A DNA stretch of 64,000 nucleotides from the NCBI GenBank assembly GCA_948474755.1, contig CAOLHI010002125.1:124001-188000 (forward strand), written 5' to 3'. Origin of the DNA: Ctenosaura bakeri (lineage: Eukaryota; Chordata; Lepidosauria; Squamata; Iguanidae). Positions 56,751 to 64,000 of the stretch are shown here, in pieces. Each line of letters opens with the position of its first letter. Position 1 is the first letter of the stretch. Under the pieces are notes generated by a model, which was not told the origin of the DNA, ran no database searches, and worked only from the letters and a program-made list of their open reading frames with translations. A program made the translations under genes and the position numbers.

Positions 56751-57619
56751 TGTTACCCTAAGGGGTGGGGGACTTTGAGGTCCATCTGCAATGGCAGCTT
56801 CTCCTTAGAATTTGGGGAATTATAGCTCAAAGGCCTGTGAGAAGAGGGTAACAGCAAGATCTTTTCCCCTGTGTATACCAGTATTAACTGTAGAGAGGAC
56901 TCCAGTTCAAAGTTAAACAGTATTTTTATTTGGATTGTCAAAACACACTCTCAAGAACCATACAACACTATCAGAGGGTGAGCCAAGAAAGGTTGGAGAG
57001 AGAGAGAGACTGGGTGAAAAAGGTGATAGTTATGAGTCCAGACAAAGAAGGCTGAAGCAAAGTGGCCCAGACAGCATTTGAGGGTAGGAAGAACGAACAG
57101 AAGCCTGGGCACATGTATTAAACCCAAGAACTACAATTTTCTGGGGCCAAAGCGAGGGTTTATATACCCTACTTCCTACCCTGAAGGTGTGTGTGTGTGG
57201 ACAAAACAGCAACTGCTTTCTCATGGGATTGACAATGGAGTCCAGAATGGGCCGATTGTCTTAACTCTAGGTGACAAAACATTGACAGGAGTCATAATAA
57301 TCTCTTAGTGTCTGGTCAGACAGGAGTCTAGGAAAAGATTTCTGTAGGGTGACAACACAAGATGGTCTCTGATTGCTTCACCTGGGTAGTTTCACCTTCC
57401 ATTGTATTCAGGTGCGCACATAGCCTGAGCTCTTGAAAAGATGATCACAAACCCGTTAGCATTGGGTTTTCCCACCTATTCCTCTCTGAATGTGTCACCT
57501 GACCTGGCAACATGCTTTCTGGTCAGCACACTTTCAAACGTGTTTTCCAGCCATATTTATATATGTTTAATTGTGAAAATATCACATCCTGCACAGTGGG
57601 GGTATAAGGTGTGGTAACA
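56751..57619 (-). mobile_element. Solo LTR-like element of an endogenous retrovirus, copy 3
   Basis: Begins TGTTACCCT and ends GGTAACA. On the minus strand it has a TATA box (TATATAAA, 57,159-57,166) and AATAAA (56,925-56,930). U3, R and U5 lengths (about 450, 240 and 175) match copy 2. Its left end resembles that of copy 1 (TGTTACCCT, then GGGG.. and a GGTCC word), and its right end resembles the start of copy 2. No internal viral genes. The 4-bp flanks (ACAA, ATGT) differ, yet a 9-bp word ACAATGTTA straddles both edges (56,747-56,755; 57,617-57,625), which leaves the exact edge ambiguous. Confidence 0.7.
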
Positions 57620-58848
57620 ATGTTAAATGAATTTAATCAGAAATGGAATACAAACTTGAACAATATCAAACATTTATATCCAGAAAAACATTTATACCAT
57701 GTATATCCATACATCTGTTTACACTCAGAAAATATTAACTGGACCTACCAGTACACGCTGATTTTACCAACTATTGTGTTTTCTGATTCTTGTTTTTTTT
57801 CTTCTTTCTGTCATATTTAACATTTAAAAGACATATGTGGCATTTATGATCCACCCTTTCGTACTTGATGTTTTAAGCACCCATAAAAACTGACAAGCTG
57901 ATCCATTGAAGCAAATGGCCTTGAGGACTTAGCTCTTACAAGCTTTTCTTTGAAGACCTGTGTATTCATCCATGTGCTAACAATCATGTACAACCTCCTG
58001 TCAGACTCCTCATCCTTCATACAGCTACCTTGAAGGCAGGTAAAACATGTTCTTCTCTGTTCTGGTTATCACTGTACTCATCAGTGGAGAAATGAGAGCT
58101 TTCTTTGGTTTATTTTTGAATATGAACTCTTTAGCATGCAAACTTCCTCATAAATTGGGTAGAAAGAACTAGCAATCTTTTAAAAAATGAATGTGTGAGA
58201 AACCGGAGCTAACCGATCAGATTAGATTCCCATCCAGCTGCTCTATTATGAGTCCCATGGAGTTCATTGTACCCACTTTTAAAATGTTTTCCAGTGAGTG
58301 ACCATTATAATTAGGACAGTAGGTAAGTAAGGATATTACAGCAGCTGTCTTCAAAAGAACAGCATTGTGAATTGCTCTCTGAAGAAACCCATTTTTGAAA
58401 CTGTTAGCTCGTTTGTTTATCTAAGGCTGCAGTCCTATAAGCACTTCCCTTGAGTAAGTCCTTTTGCATAGCCAGTCTCCTGGAGAAACAAAGGAAGAAT
58501 TAAATTTCCTGTTTCCCTCAAATCCATGCTTCTCTGAAAAGCAATTTGCCAAAAGATAGCAATGTTAGCAAATTTGAAAGAAGAAAAATGCTGGCATTTC
58601 TAAGTGGAAAGCAGCAAAGGTTACCATGTGAGACGCTCACCATATTTTATAGCCGGTAACAGGGATAGCTATTTCTCTGTAAAACACTGTTTAATTACTG
58701 AGGAAAATTTTGGCACAGGTATCTATTTCAGTAGTGGCTGATGTATCTATTAAGTGACATTTCCCCCTATTAATGCAGTTATTATTGATGACTTCGCTTT
58801 TCCCACTCTTCCTGGAGCAGACCTTCATTTTCCAGCTGGAAAAAAAAA
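57620..58848. other. Unassigned DNA, low in repeats
   Basis: No gene is visible. At 58,428-58,470 'ggctgcagtcctataagcac' with 'ttgagtaagtcc' looks like half of the common 'gcaatcctatgcacacttac' reptilian element. 58,200-58,780 is otherwise repeat-poor. Confidence 0.4.
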
Positions 58849-59064
58849 GTTGTTATGTGACTTCATGTTGACTCCAACTTATGGGCCTAAACTAGGGTTT
58901 TCTTGGCAAGACTTGTTCAGAATAGGTTTGCCATTGCCTTTCTCTTGAGAGAGGATGGCTTGTCCATGACCACCCAGAGGGTTTCCATAGCTAAGTGCAA
59001 TTCGAAACCTGGTCTCTCTGAGTTTTCTTCTACACTCAGACCACAGTGCCAAGCTGGCACTACC
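58849..59064 (-). mobile_element. Sauria-type SINE, diverged
   Basis: Minus-strand copy: tail 'ttgactccaacttatgg' (reverse of ccataagttggagtcaa), central 'gtttgccattgcctttctct' and 'tgtccatgaccacccagagg', head near 'cacagtgccaagctggcact'. It lacks the last few bases of the tail. A second SINE in the same orientation follows within 25 bp. Confidence 0.75.
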
Positions 59065-59088
59065 AAAAAAAGATTTATTTTTTTTGCT

Positions 59089-59278
59089 GTTGTGTGCCTT
59101 CAATTCATTTCCAACTTATGGTGACCCTAAGCAAACCTGTCATGGTTTTGCAGGGGTCCCAGAGTGCATGATGTGCCCAGGGACATCCAATGGCTTTCCA
59201 TAGCTGTGCAAGGAATTGAATCCTGGTCTCCAGGCTTTGTGGTCTGACCTTCAAACCACTATCCCACACTGGCAACTT
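59089..59278 (-). mobile_element. Sauria-type SINE
   Basis: Minus-strand copy with the full tail 'gctgttgtgtgccttcaatt' and 'catttccaacttatggtgac', central 'ccaatggctttccatagctg', and head 'ccttcaaaccactatcccac'. About 190 bp, shorter in the middle than the 32,498 copy. It sits tail-to-head next to the previous SINE, separated by an A/T run. Confidence 0.8.
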
Positions 59279-59607
59279 AATCTGGATGCCATGCTAAACC
59301 AGTGGTTAGTGTTGCATACATGATCATGTTTCTTGTTTGCTCTCCTCTTCCAGCTAGGTAGAGGACATTAGAAGCATATGCTTAGATTTTCAATTAGTAA
59401 CAGCTTTTAGTTAGCTATGAAGTTGGACACATGATTAGCTTTAACCAGGGTTGCTATTTCAGGATCATCCTAGGCTGTGAAGTTTCAGGGCCAAAACCTG
59501 AGACTTAGAGACAGCCTTGGGGATGTCACTAAGCAATATGCATTAAGAACCAGCCAGAGTTCTTCACAGCTTGTTATTCAAATATACAGAGATATGTATA
59601 TATTTTA

Positions 59608-60014
59608 TTGTTTGGAAACCACATCCTACTTTTTTTCGGAGCTGGGGTGCTGTGATCACATGAGCAGCCTCTTGTGAGAGGCTCTCGCTTCCCTGCTTCT
59701 TCAGCTCCACAAGAGCTTCCTGCTCACATGAGAGCCCTGCCTCTTCCCTTTGCTGTGCAGCCTGGGACCTTCCCAAGCTGCACCGAGACAGGAAGTGCCA
59801 CCAACCCGGCTCTTGAGGTTCCACACGCCAGGTAAGTGTGCGTGGGGCCTGGGAGCAATGCACGATCGTGCAGCACTTTCAGCTGAAAACCAAAAATGCA
59901 AAGATGCGCAATTGTTGTCTGCCGGCCCCTGGAGCCTTGTCATGCAGATCACTCCTTGCAATCATGCAAGGCTCACGGCCCTCTTTCACATGGCAGATGC
60001 CGTGTGAAAGTGGG
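59608..60014 (-). mobile_element. Multi-hairpin DNA transposon (family B), copy 4, eroded
   Basis: Aligns end to end with the reverse complement of the 39,623 copy: 'agctggggtgctgtgatcac', 'gtgcagcctgggaccttccc', 'cacgatcgtgcagcactttc', 'agctgaaaaccaaaaatgca', 'tcacatggcagatgccgtgt'. Its termini have decayed (right end GTGTGAAAGTGGGG, left end hard to see) and no target duplication remains, so it is older than copies 1-3. CpG sites are often changed to TG or CA. Confidence 0.75.
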
Positions 60015-60676
60015 GTAAGACAGCTAAAAGGACTGTTCCTAGATCAAGCTAAAATGATTGATTTAGGTTGATGGGATCAGAAACATTTAATACAGCCTAG
60101 AAGGTGGATGCAGAGCAAGCTGGAGGGTGAGCCCTTGTACCACTACTACTGAGAGAGAAAGAGGAAGCAAACTAAAACCCATGAAGAGTCTTTGCGAATT
60201 GTATCAGCTTGCAGTTAAGTCTTGCAAACTATAGCTGCTCTACTTGCTGGAGATTTGTACACAGCTCTGTTCCTCTTGTCTGGGGCTAAAACTGGAAAAT
60301 TTGCACCCTCAACCCCTGTCTGGAGATGACACACAAAAACTGGAGAATCAGGGCCAGACCCTGAGAGCTGGGAGCTACTTTTAACTGTTAAAGCAGTAGT
60401 TTTCAATGTATTCTTTTACAAAAGGGATATTGCCACTGCTATCACAGTTAACCATATTTACATTAGAAGAGGCATGGCCACACCTGGTCCCCAAGGATTT
60501 TTTTGTGTTCCACACTTCTTAGAGATGTCAAATGCCCTCTCCAAAATGTGAATATTATTTATTTATCCAATAGAAAAGGTTTTGTGTTTAAATATGCTGG
60601 CAGGGAGGGAAACAATCCCAACCTCCTTGAAAAGCCAGAACTCAGAACTGTAAACCACTGCCTAGGCACTTTGGAT
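60015..60676. other. Unassigned DNA
   Basis: No gene is visible. 'agcagtagttttcaatgtat' at 60,391 could be a very worn end of a hAT element like the SPIN-type one, but this is too weak to call. Confidence 0.35.
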
Positions 60677-60677
60677 C

Positions 60678-60743
<66 letters not shown>
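60677..60743. repeat. (GATA)n microsatellite
   Basis: About 16 uninterrupted TAGA/GATA units. Pure tetranucleotide runs of this length are usually polymorphic. The minus-strand frames reading (LSIY)n/(YLSI)n across it are artefacts of the repeat. Confidence 0.97.
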
Positions 60744-60745
<2 letters not shown>

Positions 60746-62576
60746 TTGCATGTTTGAAGCATTGTTTTGTTTCTTTCTCGTCTAGTGTGGCTGTCAGCAG
60801 GTGCTGGGGGTGAAAAGATAGGCCCATACCTGACAAAGTAGCCAATGTGTCGCAGCCCTGTTGAAATCAGTCGGACTTTAGTCTGAGATGACTTACTCCA
60901 TTGATTTCAGTGTATCTACAGTGAATTATGATTAAGGATGGATTCACTGCATTGCCATTTATGCTACCAAGTTCTTGTTGTTTTTTTCATAACAGGTAAA
61001 AATTGAAATTTATTCTGTTTTCAGTGGAAAAAAATGGTCCATTTGAAAAAGGCATTTTTAATTATTTCTTCTTGGTATATCAGTTTACTACTACTACTCC
61101 AGATAATATAAATTGGCTAAGGAGAGGGAATGTTTTACATTTTGATGAGGCTTCAGTTCCCTTGTGCAATTATGGGCCTTGAAGCAAATTCTCTTTGGAA
61201 CGGTAAAAGAATTAGAGCAGAGACACCCTGTTAAGAACAGAGCAGGATAAAAAAGAAGCAGGTTCAAAGACCCCTTTTATACTGCTAGTGCCTGGTGTCA
61301 TGTTATATTCCAGCCACACAGTTGTGTTACAGTATGTGAAAGGACAATGTGAAAAGTCAGGAGAAAAAAAGAACTCCTTCTCTGTTGCTTAGCATTTCAA
61401 ATATCCTGATCCACAGAAAACCCTTAGTTGTTTTCCTTACAACTTAATTAGAATTCTGTACTTGGGCAACTTTAAATGCAATGTTTACTCTCCTAAGATG
61501 TTTACGGAATAATCTCTCATGAGGCATGAATAATTATTATACTAGGAACCTTATTATTATACAGGCATTCCACAATATGATATGACAATTGATAAAAAAA
61601 GAGAGAGAAGTAAGTTCTCTATGATGTGGTCATCAATATACGTCATCCTGGTTTCCAGTTAGGCCTGTCTTTAACACAAAATAGAAGGCTAAAGAAGATT
61701 CAAGATTATCCTACGGGTCTCTGCTAAATTATTCATGTTGCATATTTCAATTAAGTTTATAAGTCAGGCAGTGAACTGATAAAACATATTCAGAATTTTT
61801 TTTTTTTTTTGAAAAATGATACATGCACCTCAGATTCTTAAAGGTCGTCCAAACTTAAAACTTCTATTAAATCAAACCATAACATTTTTTTAGAGAATAT
61901 ACAATTTAATCTTTTCAAAAATTCTTTAAAAGCTGGTATTAGTTTTGGTAATACTCTGACCAATTTCACTCATGGAGGTAATCGTTTCTTATTCTTTAAA
62001 AGCAGCCCTTTTCACCAATCCTTTCCCTCACTGGTTCAAAAAAAGACTCTCATAGCTGGTCCAGTCATGCCTTTTAGAAGTCAAATTGCTTTGATCCAAG
62101 CTAGCATTTGATAAAAGTTTGGAAAGCTCTGTTCCTCACACATGACATTTCTACGGACTCTTTACTAGTCAATTTATTTCTTGTTTTTTGCCAAGCAGTC
62201 TTAACAATTATGCATACCTTCTATCTCAGTTCCTACACAATCTAATCTGCTTATCTCCCAAGGCCCGTTGTTTTTTGGGCAGATTAACTTTCCGAAACCC
62301 CTCACAAAATAATCATGATGAATATAGCTTCTATGTGTTGTAAAACTATGCATGTATCTCTTTTGTTTCCATCTAGAAACAGATTCTCATTATTTTCAAA
62401 ATGAGAGAAGGGACTCTTCCTACTAGTAAAGGAAAAGAGTCTCTTCAGGCATTGAATGAATAGAAGAGATACATTGATACAAGTTACTTCCTTAAGTAAT
62501 AGTTGGGACTAGTGTATTTACCCAGTGTTGCCTAGGATTTTATTTTCCTCTTAAGAACTCGCCAAACTGTCTTCTC
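60744..62576. other. Unassigned AT-rich DNA
   Basis: No gene is visible. A T-run of about 15 is at 61,797-61,811. The AT-rich stretch around 61,480-61,600 is repeat-poor. Near 62,512 'tatttacccagtgttgccta' recalls the sequence at 27,967. Confidence 0.4.
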
Positions 62577-62840
62577 CAGTACCTGTAACTTTTCCTCATA
62601 TTTCCCAATGCAATTTGTATTCAGAGTTACTTACATACACAGTTTGGATTCCTGAGGGAATACACTGTCCTCCTCCTTGCTGCTAGGCCTTGTCTCCATA
62701 GCAAGTGGCCTATTCTAGTACCTGTAACTTTTCCCCATATTTCCCAATGCAATCTGTATTCAGAGTTGTTAACATACAGAGGGCTTGGTTTCTGAGAGAA
62801 TACACTGCCGTTCTTCTTGCTGGTAGACCTCATCTCCATT
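62577..62840. repeat. Tandem duplication with 139-bp period
   Basis: Two units start with AGTACCTGTAACTTTTCC at 62,578 and 62,717. Both continue with 'catatttcccaatgcaat', 'gtattcagagtt', a 'gaatacactg' segment and 'cttgctg.tag'. The second unit is slightly shorter at its end. Differences are mostly substitutions. Overlapping open frames run through both units on both strands but look non-coding. Confidence 0.8.
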
Positions 62841-63142
62841 TTCCTCCCAGTGCTGCTCCCATTTATCTGAGCTTTTCTCGTGCTTGTCCCAACCCCTAGA
62901 CCTTTGATACTGAGCAAACTCCCTTAAACTCAAAGCATCTGCAGGAGATTCACCTGTAAAATCAAGAGTGGATTTGCTTCCCCCATAGAAATGAATCACT
63001 GGCTGCCTCTGGTGATGTGGTGGACCAAGCCTTGGATCATAGTCCAGGATTTACCACAAACTGGAACAGGAAACAGGATTACAGTGAGCCTCCTCTGACA
63101 CAATCTCCTGAAGGAATGAAAGCTGTCCTCCACTCTTGCGGT

Positions 63143-63327
63143 CAGTGGCAGAGCTTGGAGTGTGTGTGGGGGGGCAGGAGGGACCGGGGCCATGATGTGA
63201 GAAGCATGGCCACTGTGTGCAAGGGCTTGGCCAGGGCACATGGGGGTGTGGCTATGGGCCAAGACTCCCCAAAACATTGCCACCCAGGATGAATCACTCC
63301 CCTCACCCCCATGTCCCTACACGACTG
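63143..63327. mobile_element. Small hAT-type non-autonomous transposon
   Basis: Ends CAGTGGCAGAGCTTGGAG and TGTCCCTACACGACTG are imperfect inverted repeats of the CAGTGGCGTAGC type that many hAT MITEs carry. Flanks CTTGCGGT (63,135-63,142) and CTTGCAAA (63,328-63,335) match at the first five of eight positions, consistent with a mutated 8-bp target duplication. 185 bp, GC-rich, no transposase. Confidence 0.6.
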
Positions 63328-63335
63328 CTTGCAAA

Positions 63336-63827
63336 AGAATAGCTGCTAACCCTATCCCTAATACCAAGTAATGTCAGAGAAAATTGCTAGTGAGTGTCAA
63401 AATAATTAATTTGCATCTTTATTTTTATGTTAAGCCTCTGATGTTTCTTTCTTTTTAAATAAATGCATTTTTATTAAAGTTAACATATGCTTACCCTGGG
63501 GTATTGGGAGGTTGCTTTCTCACTTGGTTCTTCATTACCAAAGGAGCTGCAGACTCAGTTAAGTTGACTAGCATTTGAAGAACACAAGGGTGGAGGAGAG
63601 GAAGCCGCTGGGCATGAAAGATGTTCCAGCTGTAGCTTGTCCTCAGATCTCCAGAACAGCCTCAATTAAATATTGATGTATAATTGTTAATATTCTGGTG
63701 ACAGAAGCCATTGGTATTATAATCACATCATCAGTGAGACTCAGTTCTGATCGGGACTGTTTAATTACACCCAAAGGTAGCATGTGGCTTTTAACAATCA
63801 TGTGTGTGCTAACTGTTGACATGCAGC

Positions 63828-63858
<31 letters not shown>

Positions 63859-64000
63859 TATCAGTCATCACCACCACTACCACCCCCACCAGTTTCAAAT
63901 AAGTCTTTAAACTATATTTCTCAGCTTCAGATCTTGTAATCAGATCTTGTAATATTTTTACATTGTTTTCAGCAAACTACAAAAATTCTTGTTTCCATAT
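63336..64000. other. Unassigned DNA with an (ATC)n microsatellite
   Basis: No gene is visible. An (ATC)n run of about 10-11 units lies at 63,827-63,858, followed by an interrupted CAC/CCA-rich tail. The short frame reading poly-serine/histidine across it is an artefact. Confidence 0.5.

Noticed and set aside
57001..57012. GA-repeat as a regulatory GAGA site
   Set aside because: It is a short run within the LTR-like element and too simple to support a binding-site call.
60559..60845. Repetitive LSIY/YLSI protein
   Set aside because: Translation of a (GATA)n microsatellite.

Overview
The window is vertebrate nuclear DNA, AT-rich overall, and I find no protein-coding exon, tRNA, rRNA gene or gene promoter of a host gene in it. 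The repeats point to a squamate reptile, most likely a lizard: CR1 LINE 3' ends with typical squamate wording, several tRNA-headed SINEs of the Sauria type, a 5S rRNA-headed SINE, palindromic MITEs of the kind abundant in lizards, and a SPIN-type hAT element (that family is known to have entered Anolis and several mammals by horizontal transfer). The species is not identifiable from the sequence alone. All longer open reading frames are either remnants of CR1 reverse transcriptase or chance frames through GC-rich or low-complexity repeats.

Layout. 1-10,567 holds a GGCC-ended DNA transposon (1,221-1,731), a roughly 110-bp-period minisatellite (4,173-4,590), a palindromic MITE (4,997-5,165) and an endogenous-retrovirus-type solo LTR on the minus strand with a perfect 4-bp target duplication (7,067-7,974). 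10,576-11,268 is the SPIN/hAT element with a perfect 8-bp target duplication and GC-rich filler. 14,110-15,180 is a SINE/CR1 cluster with two CR1 copies head to head. 16-26 kb carries an unnamed repeat family, the 5S-derived SINE, LINE tails and a GC-rich LTR-like block (24,246-25,033). 28,992-43,463 contains three copies of a multi-hairpin DNA transposon, a second copy of the 1,221 family (37,616-38,085), SINEs and MITEs. 44,923-45,592 is a second CR1 copy. 46,787-47,660 and 56,751-57,619 are two more solo-LTR-like elements of apparently the same group as the first. The right end has SINEs, another multi-hairpin transposon, a (GATA)n and an (ATC)n microsatellite and a small hAT element.

The most interesting pattern is that three structurally different non-autonomous transposon groups share almost the same terminal inverted repeat (GGCC-C/A-TTTC-C-G/A-CAC). 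Five copies from two of the groups are flanked by exact 3-bp direct repeats. This suggests one transposase, possibly PIF/Harbinger-like, mobilised them all. One of the groups also has a conserved chain of internal hairpins in which its terminal sequence is repeated inside the element.

Stretches between repeats look like single-copy intergenic or intronic DNA. Some low-repeat, AT-rich parts (around 30.6-31.2, 48.1-48.9, 56.1-56.4 and 58.2-58.8 kb) are plausible places for conserved non-coding elements, but only an alignment could show that.
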